NCBI RefSeq assembly: GCF_002214605.1
Contig: NZ_CP015193.1
Coordinates: forward strand, 248,001 to 312,000
Length of the DNA: 64,000 nt
From: Thermococcus chitonophagus
GTDB lineage: Archaea; Methanobacteriota_B; Thermococci; Thermococcales; Thermococcaceae
Direction: 5' to 3'
Under the pieces are notes generated by a model. The model was not told the DNA's origin. It did no database searches and was given only the letters and a program-made list of their open reading frames with translations. Positions 46,485 to 57,202 of this stretch are shown here, one piece after another (the stretch's first letter is position 1; the number at the start of each line of letters is the position of its first letter). Made by a program: the position numbers and the translations under genes.

Positions 46485-47543
46485 ATGGATGTCAATAAGG
46501 CGTCTTTTACGAGGGAAGTTCCAGAGGACAGGCAGATTGCTTTAAAAAAGATACTATCACTGCGAAAACCTGCCAAAATAATGATAATCGGGGACGTTGA
46601 TACGGGAAAGACGACATTGGCTGTTTATTTGGCAAATGAACTGATATCTAACGGTTTAAAGGTAGCAATAATCGATTCTGACGTTGGGCAGAAAGGCATA
46701 CTGCCTCCCGGAACCATAAGTCTAGCTCTAGTTGATTCTTATTTCTCATCCATGGAAGACCTCAAGCCTTATGCTCACTACTTTGTTGGTAGCATAACTC
46801 CGACTCAGTTTTTTGGGGAGATGGTTGTGGGGGTGAGCAAGTTAAGTGAAGTCGCTACGAGGCTTGCGGACGTGGTTCTTATAGACACAACGGGGATGAT
46901 TTATGGTTCTGGGGTTGACTTGAAAAGGATGAAGATTGAGGCCGTTAAGCCAGACTTAATTTTGGCACTAGGACGGGAAAATGAACTTGAACCAATTCTA
47001 AGGGGGTATGAGGAAATAACGATGGAGCTTCAAGTTAGCGAGCAGGCAAGGGACTTCTCAAGAGCGGAGAGGCGAGCCATAAGGAGGGAAAAATGGAGGA
47101 AATATTTTGAGAACGCAAAGTTGAGGGTGTTTGAGCTTTCAAACGTTGTCGTTACGGGAACATCTCTATTCCAAGGTAAACCAATAAGCGATGGGGAGAA
47201 ATCTCTGCTAGAGAAGCTTTTTAAATGGGTAGTTATCCACGGTAGGAAAATTGGTGATAAATATTTTGTAGTTAAGGCTGACGTAGTTGAAGGTCCCAGG
47301 AATATTGACAAAAATGTCTTGAGGTTCCTTGACTTTACAAAGCTAAGCAATATCCTTGTTGGACTAATCGATAGGGAAGGCTTTTGCTTGGGAGTGGGAA
47401 TCTTAAAGGGTATAAACTTTGCTGAGGGGAAAATCGAACTCTTAACTCCTGTTGAGGAGCCCGTTGCTGAGCTCAGGTTTGGCAGGATCAGGGTTAGAGA
47501 AGATGGTGAAGAGCTCGGAATACTTGACAGAGATGCCCTTTAG
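46485..47543 (+). CDS. Polynucleotide 5'-hydroxyl kinase (Clp1/Grc3-like)
   Basis: A 352-residue P-loop kinase that phosphorylates RNA/DNA 5'-OH ends, related to eukaryotic Clp1 and Nol9/Grc3. The Walker A is GDVDTGKTTL near residues 36-45, the Walker B-like IIDSDVGQKGILPPGT near 65-80, and the lid/base region VLIDTTGMIYG near 130-140. A C-terminal beta domain follows. ATG 46485 is chosen after GGTGGT; an ataaaatatt TATA box is 15-20 bases upstream. A nearly identical family member in P. horikoshii has been shown to be such a kinase. Confidence 0.88.
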   Translation: MDVNKASFTREVPEDRQIALKKILSLRKPAKIMIIGDVDTGKTTLAVYLANELISNGLKVAIIDSDVGQKGILPPGTISLALVDSYFSSMEDLKPYAHYFVGSITPTQFFGEMVVGVSKLSEVATRLADVVLIDTTGMIYGSGVDLKRMKIEAVKPDLILALGRENELEPILRGYEEITMELQVSEQARDFSRAERRAIRREKWRKYFENAKLRVFELSNVVVTGTSLFQGKPISDGEKSLLEKLFKWVVIHGRKIGDKYFVVKADVVEGPRNIDKNVLRFLDFTKLSNILVGLIDREGFCLGVGILKGINFAEGKIELLTPVEEPVAELRFGRIRVREDGEELGILDRDAL

Positions 47544-47606
47544 CCAAAAAATTTATGAAACCTGTAAAGGAGTTAAGTTTGTAAAGTTCAAGGATGGTGT
47601 AGCTCT

Positions 47607-48074
47607 ATGACAAGGGAAAAAATCGAGCTCACCAATAGACAGGTTGAACTTTTAAGGAAGCTTTACAGAGAAGGGAAAACGATAGAAGTTCATACAGTTG
47701 AAAAGACCCAGGATGAACTTGCCGAAGAGCTTGGAATTACGAGGCAAGCACTGAGTAATCACTTAAAAGTTCTGAAGGAGCTGGGATACATTAGGAAGGG
47801 TAGGGGTTTTATAGATCTAACTGAAAAAGCTCTTGAGCTTTTAGGAGAGAAAAGAGGAGATGTCTTTATCTTTGTTAAAATAGAACCAACAAAGAGGAAG
47901 CATGTTTATGATGCAATAAAGAAGCTTAGGGTGAAGAAGATTTACCGTGTAACTGGAGATATAGACTTAATAATAGAAGCAGATAAGAGTAGGCTTGATG
48001 AAATACTAGAGGAAATTGCTGCTTTGGATGGTGTTAAGGAAACAATTACTCATGTTGTTCTTGGCATCCTTTAG
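47607..48074 (+). CDS. HTH regulator with Lrp/AsnC-type ligand domain
   Basis: A 155-residue protein. The N-terminal winged helix (TQDELAEELGITRQALSNHLKVLKELGYI cut in two parts: residues 29-45 and 46-57) is followed by a C-terminal RAM-like alpha/beta domain (VYRVTGDIDLIIEADKSRLDEIL style) as in Lrp proteins. The order and spacing are those of compact archaeal Lrp relatives. The effector and targets are unknown. It converges with engB, overlapping 29 bases. Confidence 0.8.
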   Translation: MTREKIELTNRQVELLRKLYREGKTIEVHTVEKTQDELAEELGITRQALSNHLKVLKELGYIRKGRGFIDLTEKALELLGEKRGDVFIFVKIEPTKRKHVYDAIKKLRVKKIYRVTGDIDLIIEADKSRLDEILEEIAALDGVKETITHVVLGIL

Positions 48075-48624
48075 ATCTTAGCTTTTCATTAATTTTCCTC
48101 TTTAACAGATCGATGTTGTCCCCAAACTTTGCGGAAATTGGGACGAAAATATCATTAATTCTATCCCATGGTACTCCGAATTTGTCTGCAAGGAAGTACA
48201 GAGTTTTTTGAACGTTTTTTATCTTGTCCAACTTGTTCACCGCTACTAATGTGGGTATATTGAGCTCAGTAAGGAACTGATAAAATTCGACGTCAATCGG
48301 TATTTCTCCTCTTTTCTCCCATCGCTCAATTATTTCAGGGGCAGCTTTGCCATCAACAACAAGAATAGCCAGATCTATTTTATCTGCGTTATCCTCTATG
48401 AAGTGCACGATCTCATCCTTTATCCTTTCTTGAACCTCCTTGGGTAGCCCAGCCATGAATCCAAATCCTGGCATGTCTATGATCTTGTGTCCCTTCCACT
48501 CTATCTCAATTATCTTCCTTGTAACTCCGGGCCTCTTCCCTCGCCTAACCTTTTTACCTGTAAGCTGATATATTAGGGTGCTTTTACCAACGTTTGACCT
48601 TCCCACGAATATTATCGTCGCCAT
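48046..48624 (-). CDS. engB: GTP-binding protein EngB
   Basis: A 192-residue TRAFAC-class GTPase. The G1 motif is GRSNVGKST, G2/G3 region is GKRPGVTRK and DMPGFGF, G4 is NKLDK, and G5 is PISAK. In bacteria YsxC/EngB acts in large-subunit ribosome assembly; the archaeal role is inferred to be similar. ATG 48624 (MATIIFVGRSN) is preferred over the upstream 48636. It is divergent from the MFS gene. Confidence 0.92.
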   Translation of the reverse strand: MATIIFVGRSNVGKSTLIYQLTGKKVRRGKRPGVTRKIIEIEWKGHKIIDMPGFGFMAGLPKEVQERIKDEIVHFIEDNADKIDLAILVVDGKAAPEIIERWEKRGEIPIDVEFYQFLTELNIPTLVAVNKLDKIKNVQKTLYFLADKFGVPWDRINDIFVPISAKFGDNIDLLKRKINEKLRSKGCQEQHE

Positions 48625-48673
48625 CACAACATCCACATCCGCTATTCTTATAAATTCAACTGTATTCTGCGGG

Positions 48674-49819
48674 ATGATGTCATACAGGTTTCATAAAGAT
48701 GCGTATCTCCTGGTTATCTATTATTTCATAGCTTGGTTAGGTGGCACTATGGCATGGTTCGTTCAGCCCTTCTATTTCCAGTCCCTTGGGTATAGTTATG
48801 AGGATCTTGGAGTTATATTTTCGGTAATATTCGTGACCCAAGCCTTTGCCTTAATCTTTACCGGTCCTTTTACCGCGAAGTTTGGGTACAGGAGGAGTAT
48901 ATTCCTAGCAGTGCTGTTCTTTATGATAACGAGGGCAATTCACGTTCTCTTCCCTATATATCCTCTCCTTATCTTTGCCTCGGTAAGCTTCGGTATTGGA
49001 ATGGCCCTTGAGTATCCAGCTTTAATGAGTCTCCTCTCCGAGAGCGTTGAGGAGGAGAGAAGGAACTACATATTCTCACTTAACTGGGGACTGGCAACAG
49101 TTGGTGGTGGCCTTGGGACGCTTTTTGGTGGGTATTTGTCCTCTCTTTTGGGGTATAGGATTACCCTCGCTATAGCTTCACTCTTCGTCCCGCTTCAGGG
49201 TATGATAATGGTTCTAGTTACTCCGGTTAGGGAGAGAGTTGAAGAGGATATTCACTTAGAGTGTTTGATTTTAGTAAAGATAGCAAAGCTTTCCATCCCC
49301 ATAGCCGTCATTGGGGTTGCAGGTGGGATAACGATGAACTATATGGGACCGTGGTTTAGGGATTACTTCGGCATAAACGTTGAGAAAATTGGGTGGATAT
49401 TCACATTTTTCATGATATTTACGGGCCTTGGAACGTTGCTCTCCCCATACCTAGCTGAAAAATTCTCCAACTACTGGATAATCCTTACATTCACGCTCTT
49501 AAGTGGCTTTTCAACATTCCTGCTTCCCCTCGATGGTCTGTTTTTGGCCATAGCTCTGCATACTCTTAGAATGCTCCTAATAAATATGGAAACCCCTATA
49601 TGGGATTCCCTATATGTTAGCTACTTTGCAGAAAATAATAGATCAACAGCACTTGCCTTGAAGAGCTTTGCGTGGACAGTCTCCTATGGAGTGAGCCAGT
49701 ACATTGGAGGCTGGCTCTTTAACAAGTCCTTGACATGGCCTTTTTATGTGAGTGGAGTTATCTACATGCTATCGGCTTTACTCTTCGTGGAAATATACAA
49801 GAAGAGGAATCAACCATAG
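48674..49819 (+). CDS. MFS transporter
   Basis: A 381-residue protein with 11-12 membrane helices. The loop between helices 2 and 3 has [13 protein letters not shown], close to the MFS signature GxxxDRxGRR. The second half repeats the pattern. The substrate is unknown. It starts at one of two adjacent ATG codons (48674/48677). The open frame upstream overlaps engB and is not used. Convergent with pan by 10 bases. Confidence 0.85.
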   Translation: MMSYRFHKDAYLLVIYYFIAWLGGTMAWFVQPFYFQSLGYSYEDLGVIFSVIFVTQAFALIFTGPFTAKFGYRRSIFLAVLFFMITRAIHVLFPIYPLLIFASVSFGIGMALEYPALMSLLSESVEEERRNYIFSLNWGLATVGGGLGTLFGGYLSSLLGYRITLAIASLFVPLQGMIMVLVTPVRERVEEDIHLECLILVKIAKLSIPIAVIGVAGGITMNYMGPWFRDYFGINVEKIGWIFTFFMIFTGLGTLLSPYLAEKFSNYWIILTFTLLSGFSTFLLPLDGLFLAIALHTLRMLLINMETPIWDSLYVSYFAENNRSTALALKSFAWTVSYGVSQYIGGWLFNKSLTWPFYVSGVIYMLSALLFVEIYKKRNQP

Positions 49820-51000
49820 ATGACCTCATGCGACAATATCTGCTGGATTAGCTTCCTCTCGTTTCCTAGGACTTTGTCTATTGCCTTTAGGAAGTCCTCC
49901 TGGGTTACGTACGTCCTTCTATCTCTAATTGCAAACATTCCTGCCTCAGTTGCGATTGCCTTTAGATCAGCTCCACTCGCCCCTTCAGTCATCTCTGCTA
50001 TTATCCTTAGGTCTACTCCTCTCATTTTCATTTTTCTCGTGTGGACCTTTAAAATCTCAAGTCTGCCCTCGAAGTCTGGTAGAGGCACCTCAATTAGCCT
50101 ATCAAATCTTCCTGGTCTGAGCAGTGCTGGGTCAAGTATGTCTGGTCTGTTTGTTGCTGCTATAACCTTCACGTTGCCCCTCGGATCGAATCCATCCATC
50201 TCAGCTAATAACTGCATCAGAGTTCTGTTGACTTCTCTCTCGCCACCGGTTGTTTCATCCATCCTCTTTGCTCCAATGGCATCAATCTCGTCAATGAATA
50301 TAATTGTTGGAGCTTTCTCCTTTGCCAGCTCGAAGAGCTCATGGACGAGCCTCGCTCCTTCACCGATGTACTTCCTCACGAGCTCACTTCCAACGACCCT
50401 GATGAAGGTCGCATTAACCTCATGCGCTAGGGCTTTGGCCATTAAAGTTTTACCGCATCCTGGAGGCCCGTACAGGAGGACACCTTTTGGTGGATCTATG
50501 CCAACTTCTTCGAATAACTCTGGATGCTTGAGTGGCAGCTCAATGGCTTCTCTCAGTTCTTGTAGTTGCTTCTTTAGGCCTCCAATATCATTATACGTTA
50601 CATTCGGTCTCTCTATAACTTCAAACCCTAAAACTGCTGGATCTTTTGATGTTGGTAGCACCTCAACTACTGCCATTGTTCTCTGATCTAAAGCAACTCT
50701 TGCTCCTGGCCTTAGTTTGCTCCTATCAATCCATGGTGCAATTCTCACGACGAACCTGGGCCCATTATAGTTCTGTACTATTGCCCTGTCGTCATCTAAC
50801 ACTTCAATTACAGTACCCGCAAATGCTGGCGGTTGTCTTAGCCTCGACATCTCACTCCTTAACCTAGAAAGCTCTCTCTCAAGTCTCTCCTTATCAGCTT
50901 CAAGCATTCTCACTTGAAGTTCAAGCTGTCTTATCCTTCTTTTGAGGTACGTTATGTAATCATCGTAATTTCCTTGAAATTGAACCTCATCTCCACTCAT
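49810..51000 (-). CDS. pan: Proteasome-activating nucleotidase PAN
   Basis: A 396-residue AAA+ ATPase that unfolds proteins for the 20S proteasome. A coiled coil (about 12-55), an OB domain (about 70-125) and the AAA domain are visible. The Walker A GPPGCGKT is near residue 180, the Walker [12 protein letters not shown] near 235 and the second region of homology [20 protein letters not shown] near 290. The C-terminal Ile-Tyr-Gly is an HbYX motif for opening the 20S gate. ATG 51000 (MSGDEVQFQ) follows gaggtgg. The assembly factor PbaB in this window ends in the same type of motif. Confidence 0.97.
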   Translation of the reverse strand: MSGDEVQFQGNYDDYITYLKRRIRQLELQVRMLEADKERLERELSRLRSEMSRLRQPPAFAGTVIEVLDDDRAIVQNYNGPRFVVRIAPWIDRSKLRPGARVALDQRTMAVVEVLPTSKDPAVLGFEVIERPNVTYNDIGGLKKQLQELREAIELPLKHPELFEEVGIDPPKGVLLYGPPGCGKTLMAKALAHEVNATFIRVVGSELVRKYIGEGARLVHELFELAKEKAPTIIFIDEIDAIGAKRMDETTGGEREVNRTLMQLLAEMDGFDPRGNVKVIAATNRPDILDPALLRPGRFDRLIEVPLPDFEGRLEILKVHTRKMKMRGVDLRIIAEMTEGASGADLKAIATEAGMFAIRDRRTYVTQEDFLKAIDKVLGNERKLIQQILSHEVIYG

Positions 51001-51091
51001 AATTTCCACCTCTCGCTTAGGTATCACTCTAAATGAAGCTACTTCTTACTCCTTTATAAAGGTTTGTTCAAAAATGAAAGAAATTTTGGCC

Positions 51092-52180
51092 TTATTCGGC
51101 CAAAAACTCTAAGGCCTTTTCGGTTTTCTTATCAAAAAGAACGAGAAGGTCTTCCTTGACTTTAATGGTTACCTTTTCTCCGAAGTTGAAGTGCTCTCCT
51201 TCTGGCGCGAATACCTTGACTATTGAGTTGTTAATTGATATCGTTACTATTTGCTCCCTTCCGAGGGGCTCAAATGAGTAAACTTCTCCGACTATTCCCT
51301 GTGATATCCCCTTTTCAACTTCGGCGTCATGAGGTCTGAATCCTATATAAACCTCCTTTACGCCGGTTTTCTCTATTATTCCTCTGTACTGTCTTGGAAT
51401 TGGAATAGAACTCTCCTCTGTTATGACTAACTTTCCGTCTTCGACCTTTGCCTCTAGGAAGTTCATAGGTGGATTGCCCAGGAATCCTCCCACGAACTTG
51501 TACTTGGGCTTGTAATAGACCTCATCTGGCGTTCCAACTTGGAGTATCCTCCCCTCTTTAATTACGGCAATTCTATCGGCCATAGCTAGTGCTTCAGCCT
51601 GATCGTGGGTAACGTAAACGGCTGTAATTCCCAGCTCCTTCTGCAATCTTTTCAATTCTGCCCTAACTTCGAGCCTTAGAAGGGCGTCCAAGTTGCTTAG
51701 GGGTTCATCCAAGAGGAGGACATCTGGTTCTTTTACTAGAGCCCTTGCTATCGCAACCCTCTGTTGCTGTCCCCCGCTGAGTTGCCACGGATACCTGTCA
51801 AGGAGCTTGTCAATGTGGAGCATCCTGGCTACTTCCCTAACTTTCTTGTCAATTTCTTCCCTGGGGACCTTTCTAAGCTCTAGGGGGAATGCTATGTTTT
51901 TGTACACTGTCATGTGTGGGTAGAGGGCCCAGTTCTGGAAGACAAGGCCCACATTTCTGTCTTTGGGTGGTAGCTCGGTAACATCCCTATCATCAAAGTA
52001 CACCTTCCCAGAAGTTGGCTTGTATATCCCCGCTATGGTGTATAAGAGTGTTGATTTTCCACTTCCCGACGGCCCCAGGAGCGCCATAAACTCTCTGTCT
52101 TTTATCTCAAGATTAACGTTATCTAGAGCCGTAAAATTCCCAAACTTCTTAACTATATTCTCTAATCTCACGCTAACCAT
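51092..52180 (-). CDS. Sugar-type ABC transporter ATP-binding protein (MalK-like)
   Basis: A 362-residue ATPase. Walker A is GPSGSGKST near 36-44, the signature LSGGQQQRVAIARAL near 133-147, Walker B LLLDEPLSNLD near 155-165 and the H-loop His 192-ish (YVTHDQAEA). A C-terminal TOBE/MalK-type regulatory domain follows (YIGFRPHDAEV). Last gene of the four-gene operon 55619-51092. The family imports carbohydrates; the substrate here is not determinable. Confidence 0.93.
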   Translation of the reverse strand: MVSVRLENIVKKFGNFTALDNVNLEIKDREFMALLGPSGSGKSTLLYTIAGIYKPTSGKVYFDDRDVTELPPKDRNVGLVFQNWALYPHMTVYKNIAFPLELRKVPREEIDKKVREVARMLHIDKLLDRYPWQLSGGQQQRVAIARALVKEPDVLLLDEPLSNLDALLRLEVRAELKRLQKELGITAVYVTHDQAEALAMADRIAVIKEGRILQVGTPDEVYYKPKYKFVGGFLGNPPMNFLEAKVEDGKLVITEESSIPIPRQYRGIIEKTGVKEVYIGFRPHDAEVEKGISQGIVGEVYSFEPLGREQIVTISINNSIVKVFAPEGEHFNFGEKVTIKVKEDLLVLFDKKTEKALEFLAE

Positions 52181-52184
52181 GCTA

Positions 52185-53054
52185 TCACCCCTTAATTCCT
52201 CCCGAGTACCCTCTCAGGAGGATTTGCTGAGCTGTAAGGAAAAATATTATCGTTGGAAGCAGGTAGAGGGTTCCAGCTGCCGCAATTAATGGCATGTGAG
52301 TATACTCTGCTTCTATGTTCGCTTCAATGAAAGTTGCAAGTGTTTGATCAATAAGGAAAGTTCTCACATAGATAATGTCCTGCCACCCGGCTAGGAATGA
52401 AAATAGTGCAACCGCAAGTATTCCGGGTTTTATTAGGGGCAGCATGATCTTTCTCCAAACCGTTATCCTCGATGCTCCATCGATGATACCGCTCCATTCA
52501 AACTCCCAAGGAATTGTATCGAAGAACCCCTTCATCAGCCAGACAGACATAGGAACCTCTAATGCAGCTCTTGCAAATATTACGTAGATGAAGGAATAGA
52601 GTCTAACCCAGTCTTGTCCCTGAGGGAACGAGATTCTGTACAGTAGGTAAACTCCAACGATTAACGCCACCCCAGGAAATGCGTGAAGTAGCATAAGCGA
52701 GACTATCATCCACTTCCTTCCCTTAAAGTCCATCCTCGAGAGAGCGTAGCCTGACATTACGCTAACAAGGGTTACCAATCCCGAGACTCCCAGGGCTACG
52801 ATTAAAGTATTTAGAACAATTCTAATCATGTTAACCCTAACGCCGCCTGTTATTGCCAGCTTTCCCCTGAACACGTTGATCCAGTTCTCGAGAGTTGGAT
52901 GGAAGCTCTTAAAGTTAAAGTTAGTAACCATATCCTTACTGAAGCTTGAGATTATCAGCAGGGAAAACCCTATGAGGAGAGGAAGTGTTGCTAGGAATAT
53001 TGCCAGTATCAAAATCCCTTCGTACTTCCTGGGCCTTGTTTCGACGTCTTTCAT
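52185..53054 (-). CDS. ABC transporter permease (MalG-like)
   Basis: A 289-residue permease with six helices and the EAA-loop DGASRITVWRKIMLPLIKPGI near residues 205-225. It lies 4 bases upstream of the ATPase gene and overlaps the other permease gene by one base, so all are co-transcribed. Confidence 0.9.
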   Translation of the reverse strand: MKDVETRPRKYEGILILAIFLATLPLLIGFSLLIISSFSKDMVTNFNFKSFHPTLENWINVFRGKLAITGGVRVNMIRIVLNTLIVALGVSGLVTLVSVMSGYALSRMDFKGRKWMIVSLMLLHAFPGVALIVGVYLLYRISFPQGQDWVRLYSFIYVIFARAALEVPMSVWLMKGFFDTIPWEFEWSGIIDGASRITVWRKIMLPLIKPGILAVALFSFLAGWQDIIYVRTFLIDQTLATFIEANIEAEYTHMPLIAAAGTLYLLPTIIFFLTAQQILLRGYSGGIKG

Positions 53055-53992
53055 TAGAGATCACCCCTTGGCCTTTTGATCATCTTTTCAAATTGAAGAA
53101 CCTTCAGCGTAATCAGCCCCCCAATGATCCCCAATATCGAGAGAACAACGGCGGCTGCAGCCGCTAGCCCCTGGTCCTGCTCTCCTCTGCCAAAGGCCGT
53201 ATTGAACACATACAGTGCTAGCGTCGTTCCATAGTCCCTATCCACGAGGTCCCATTCGACCAGTAAGAACAGGTGGGGGTACGTTGTTAGTAGGCTTAGG
53301 AACTGCCAAGTCAGAACATAGAGGAAGTGCCACTTCATTAGGGGTAGGAGTATTCTCCTTGAGATCTCCCAAGCTGAAGCTCCATCAACCCTTGCGGCTA
53401 TCACCAGTTCCTTGGGAATTTGGTTTAGTGCTGAGGTAAACACTATCATACCAAAACTTACCCCAACTAATCCATTCACGAATATTATAACGCTCCATGC
53501 ACCCCAGGGGATTATTTGACCCCAGGGAATAGGTTGATTAATTATCCCCAATTTCATGAGTATCGAATTTAGTGTTCCAATCGAGCTCCCGTGGAAGAAA
53601 TAATACCAAACTAAACTGTAAACAGCTATTGGGGACATCCTGGGCAAGAGCCAGAGAAGCCTAAAAGCTGAAGCTGGCTTTTCACGCATAAAGAACGTGG
53701 CGAGTGCTAAGCCTAAACCTCCCAGGACGTTAATTATGAGCGTTATCCCAACGAACACAACGGTTGTCAAAAGTACAGCCTTAAAAGTGGGATCATACCT
53801 AAACATGTGGAAGAGCCTCTCATAATTGTAGAAACCAACAACCTGGTGGAGGTACCTATCAACGTTCCAGTTCCTCATACCAGTGAAGCTTATGTAGACC
53901 GTAAGCACGAGGGGGATTATGTAGAATAATACGACCATAAACACCATAGGAAAAAGAAAAAAGGAGAGATCCCTAAGCTTTTCGTTTCTCAT
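53054..53992 (-). CDS. ABC transporter permease (MalF-like)
   Basis: A 312-residue permease with six helices and the EAA-loop DGASAWEISRRILLPLMKWHF near residues 198-218. It starts 4 bases after the binding-protein gene stop. With the second permease it should form the membrane heterodimer of the transporter. Confidence 0.9.
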   Translation of the reverse strand: MRNEKLRDLSFFLFPMVFMVVLFYIIPLVLTVYISFTGMRNWNVDRYLHQVVGFYNYERLFHMFRYDPTFKAVLLTTVVFVGITLIINVLGGLGLALATFFMREKPASAFRLLWLLPRMSPIAVYSLVWYYFFHGSSIGTLNSILMKLGIINQPIPWGQIIPWGAWSVIIFVNGLVGVSFGMIVFTSALNQIPKELVIAARVDGASAWEISRRILLPLMKWHFLYVLTWQFLSLLTTYPHLFLLVEWDLVDRDYGTTLALYVFNTAFGRGEQDQGLAAAAAVVLSILGIIGGLITLKVLQFEKMIKRPRGDL

Positions 53993-53996
53993 TCAA

Positions 53997-55619
53997 TCAC
54001 CCCTGGGGGAACTTCCAGTCCTTTGGAATCTCTCCTACTATCTCAACATTATCCGCTAGTTCTTTGTCGGCTTTAATCTTCTCCTCTATGAACTTAACTG
54101 CCTCCTCTGGAGTCATCTCTCCCCTAAGCACCTTGTCAACGGCCTCCTTGAATATATCAGCTAAGGCTGGATACTTCGGGTGTGCTGGGGCTAGGTGAGT
54201 GTACTCAAGCATGTAACTTACGTCAGCTAAGAACTGAGCATTGATTGGATTAACTGTCTTTTCAACTATGTCCTTTATATTGTCCTTGACTTCTGGAGCT
54301 AGGTCTAAGTCGAGGTTCTTGAGCTTGTTAAGCCAGTTCTCATCCTTAATTAACTTGGCTGCCTCTTTTCTAACTGGTAAGTGGGCTGAGATAACGCTGT
54401 GAATGGCGTTGATTTCGGGATCGCTAGCTTTTATTATCATTAAAAACGCTAGGGCATGATACACATCTTTGAGTTCCTCATACTTAGGATTCAGTTGACC
54501 TGCCTTTGAGTTAATCATCCATATAAATGGCTGGCTAAGAGTCACTGGTTTGTCTCCCTTCTCCCCTGCTGGGAATAATGTGTATGCAAACCACTTCTTA
54601 ACTTCCTCTGGCGTGAGTGGTCTACCATGGTAATACTGCTTGGTCTGCCACTCTGTCCAGTACCAAGTACCTCCAATATCGAAGAGGGTCTTCCCTTCTA
54701 CTATCGTTGGGTGTATCTGCTTGGCCCAGTCCCAGCTCATAATGTCCTTTGGCAACAATCCGTCCTGGGCAAACTTCCACTCGACATATAGCCACTTGTA
54801 TACCGCTGGAACATCAAGTACTAGCTTCCCTGTCTTTGGATCGTAGAGTTTACCATTGAATGCGAAGATGAACTGAATGAGGTCTGGATGAGCTGAACCT
54901 TTCCTGTGAATTAGACCCCACTCAGCACATCCCTTCTCTTTGGCCTTCTTAGCCCAATAATAAACGTCGCTCCAGGTAAACTCCCCGGCTTTGACTTTCT
55001 CTGGAAGCGTTGTTACGTCAAGGCCTGCGCACTCTGCAACATCTTTCCTGACGTATAGAGGCCTTGCTTCGGTGTCTTGGGGTAAACCGTACAATTTACC
55101 CTTATACTTTGCAGCTTCCAGCAGATTTGGATAAAAATCGTTTATCACGTTCTGATAGGCTTTTGCGTAGTTAGTTATGTCAAGTATGTAACCCTCTTCG
55201 GCCAATGTTGGAAGGAATGCATAACTATTTACAAAGAAATCACCTGCTTGGCCAAGGGGTTGCTTGCTTAGGAATTCCTGATATTGGTCCTTGAAGCTCT
55301 GATCGTACTTTGTGGTAACAGTTATTTTGACATTGATCCCATTCTGCTTCCATATTCTGTTTATCTTGTATGCGGTATCTACTATCCCATAAACCCTCAT
55401 TACACTGTTAGGATCTCCAGAACCCCAAGCTGAGAATTTGACTTCAGTTATCCCGTTTTTCTCTAGGATTTTTCCTATCTCTATGACGTCCTTGTTGAAG
55501 TCTCCTGTTAGTGTTACTTTTGTAGTTTCAGTTTTAGTCTCTTGAGTGCCTCCTATACATCCACTAGCAACGACGGCGAAGACCAGAATAGCCATCAATA
55601 GAGTGGCCTTCCATTTCAT
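53997..55619 (-). CDS. ABC transporter substrate-binding lipoprotein
   Basis: A 540-residue extracellular binding protein. The N-terminus is a lipoprotein signal: MKWKATLLMAILVFAVVASGC with Cys at residue 21 as the lipid anchor (lipobox ASGC). A Thr-rich linker follows, then a periplasmic-type solute-binding fold (SAWGSGDPNSVMRVYGIV, DTEARPLYVRKDVAE, DIGGTWYWTEW). The Trp-rich region is typical of carbohydrate binding. Long for a sugar-binding protein (usually about 450). First gene of the operon; gaggtgat before ATG. Confidence 0.9.
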   Translation of the reverse strand: MKWKATLLMAILVFAVVASGCIGGTQETKTETTKVTLTGDFNKDVIEIGKILEKNGITEVKFSAWGSGDPNSVMRVYGIVDTAYKINRIWKQNGINVKITVTTKYDQSFKDQYQEFLSKQPLGQAGDFFVNSYAFLPTLAEEGYILDITNYAKAYQNVINDFYPNLLEAAKYKGKLYGLPQDTEARPLYVRKDVAECAGLDVTTLPEKVKAGEFTWSDVYYWAKKAKEKGCAEWGLIHRKGSAHPDLIQFIFAFNGKLYDPKTGKLVLDVPAVYKWLYVEWKFAQDGLLPKDIMSWDWAKQIHPTIVEGKTLFDIGGTWYWTEWQTKQYYHGRPLTPEEVKKWFAYTLFPAGEKGDKPVTLSQPFIWMINSKAGQLNPKYEELKDVYHALAFLMIIKASDPEINAIHSVISAHLPVRKEAAKLIKDENWLNKLKNLDLDLAPEVKDNIKDIVEKTVNPINAQFLADVSYMLEYTHLAPAHPKYPALADIFKEAVDKVLRGEMTPEEAVKFIEEKIKADKELADNVEIVGEIPKDWKFPQG

Positions 55620-55750
55620 TGTATATCACCTCTTGACGCTTTCAAATTAAAGGAGTACAAAACAAAGGAAATATTCTGGAACAAAATTCACCAATATTCC
55701 TAAAAAGAGTTTCGGTTACATAAAATATTTTAAGAGAACAATAACGGCTT

Positions 55751-56992
55751 TTATAGCTCCTCTTTAATTGTCTCAGCTAACCTCTTTACTCCCTCCCTTA
55801 TCTTGTCTTCGTCAACATATGTAAAGTTCAGTCTCATTGTGTTCTTTACATCTCTGTACGCGTAAAATGCTTCTCCTGGGACGTATGCAACTCCTCTCTT
55901 TACTGCCTTCTCAAGCATGAGCTTTGTATCTACTCTATCGGGTAACGTGACCCAGACAAACATCCCCCCATCTGGCTTTGTCCACTTAACTCCTTCTGGC
56001 ATGTACTCTTCCAAGGCTTCAAGCATTGCATCTCTCCTAGGCTTGTAGAACTCAATTATCTTTGGAATGTGCTCTTCTAGGTAGCCTCCTTCGAGGTATT
56101 TCCATGCAACTACCTGGCCAAAGGCATTCGTACAGAGGTCGACGCTCTGCTTGGCTATCTCTAGCTTTCTTATGAAATGGGGCTCTCCAGCAATCCATCC
56201 AAGCCTAAATCCTGGGGCAAGTATCTTCGAGAACGTTCCCAAGTAAAGGACTCTGCCTTCCGTGTCTAGGGCTTTTATCTTCGGAACGGGTTTTCCGGAG
56301 TACCTGAGCTCTCCGTAAGGATCATCCTCCACTATTATGAAATCGTACTCGCTTGCAAGCTCAAGCAAATGTTTTCTTCTCTCTTCGGTCATTGTAACTC
56401 CTGCAGGGTTTTGGAATGTTGGAACGGTATAAACGAGCTTAACTTTCTTCCCTTCTGCCTTAAGTTCTCTTAACTTCTCCTCCAGCAGGTCAGTCCTCAT
56501 ACCCTCGTCGTCAAGGGGTATCTGGATATAGTTGGGCTCATAGAAGCTGAACGCCTGAAGTGCTGCAAGGTATGTTGGGGCTTCAACAACCACGATATCC
56601 CCAGGATTTATGAAGACCCTACCTATTAGATCGAGGGCCTGTTGGGAACCACTCGTTACCATTATATCTACCTTTGATGTTGGAATGCTGTACCTCTTTC
56701 TCAGCCATTCAGCGATGGCCAACCTTAAAGGTGTGAACCCTTTTGTTGTTCCATATTGTAAAGCTTTATCAGCATGCTCCCTAATAACTTCATCTAGGAT
56801 CTTATCAATGATATCAACTGGGAATGTCTTAGGATTTGGTAATCCTCCAGCAAGGCTTATAACATCACTGGTCTCAACAAGCTTGAGTAGCTCTCTTATT
56901 TCTGAAGCTTTCATCTTCAAAGCTTTCTCGGAAAAGTAAGCCTCAAAGTTAAGTGGGCCTTTCTCAAATTTCTTCTTAAGAGCTTCTTCCAT
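55751..56992 (-). CDS. PLP-dependent class I aminotransferase
   Basis: A 413-residue fold-type I aminotransferase. SLAGGLPNPKTFP near residues 45-57, VTSGSQQALDLIG near 109-121, EDDPYGELRY near 215 and the PLP-lysine motif LGTFSKILAPGFRLGW near 246-261 are all present. It resembles the Pyrococcus aromatic/alpha-aminoadipate (KAT II-like) enzyme, with broad aromatic and 2-oxoglutarate use expected. ATG 56992 follows ggaggtgtgaggg. Confidence 0.9.
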   Translation of the reverse strand: MEEALKKKFEKGPLNFEAYFSEKALKMKASEIRELLKLVETSDVISLAGGLPNPKTFPVDIIDKILDEVIREHADKALQYGTTKGFTPLRLAIAEWLRKRYSIPTSKVDIMVTSGSQQALDLIGRVFINPGDIVVVEAPTYLAALQAFSFYEPNYIQIPLDDEGMRTDLLEEKLRELKAEGKKVKLVYTVPTFQNPAGVTMTEERRKHLLELASEYDFIIVEDDPYGELRYSGKPVPKIKALDTEGRVLYLGTFSKILAPGFRLGWIAGEPHFIRKLEIAKQSVDLCTNAFGQVVAWKYLEGGYLEEHIPKIIEFYKPRRDAMLEALEEYMPEGVKWTKPDGGMFVWVTLPDRVDTKLMLEKAVKRGVAYVPGEAFYAYRDVKNTMRLNFTYVDEDKIREGVKRLAETIKEEL

Positions 56993-57202
56993 ACCCTCAC
57001 ACCTCCGAATGAACAAATATGATCATCTGAACATCTTTATGCATTAGATGTTTTTGGCTTATTAAATATAAAGCTTTCGGCATTGGACGAAATTGTCCTT
57101 TACGTTCGTAAAGTTAATGTATCTACTTTTGCCCTAGGTTATCAAGTTAATGTGCAATGAACTTAAATGTCTTTCGGAAATCATGATGGGACAATAGTGT
57201 GC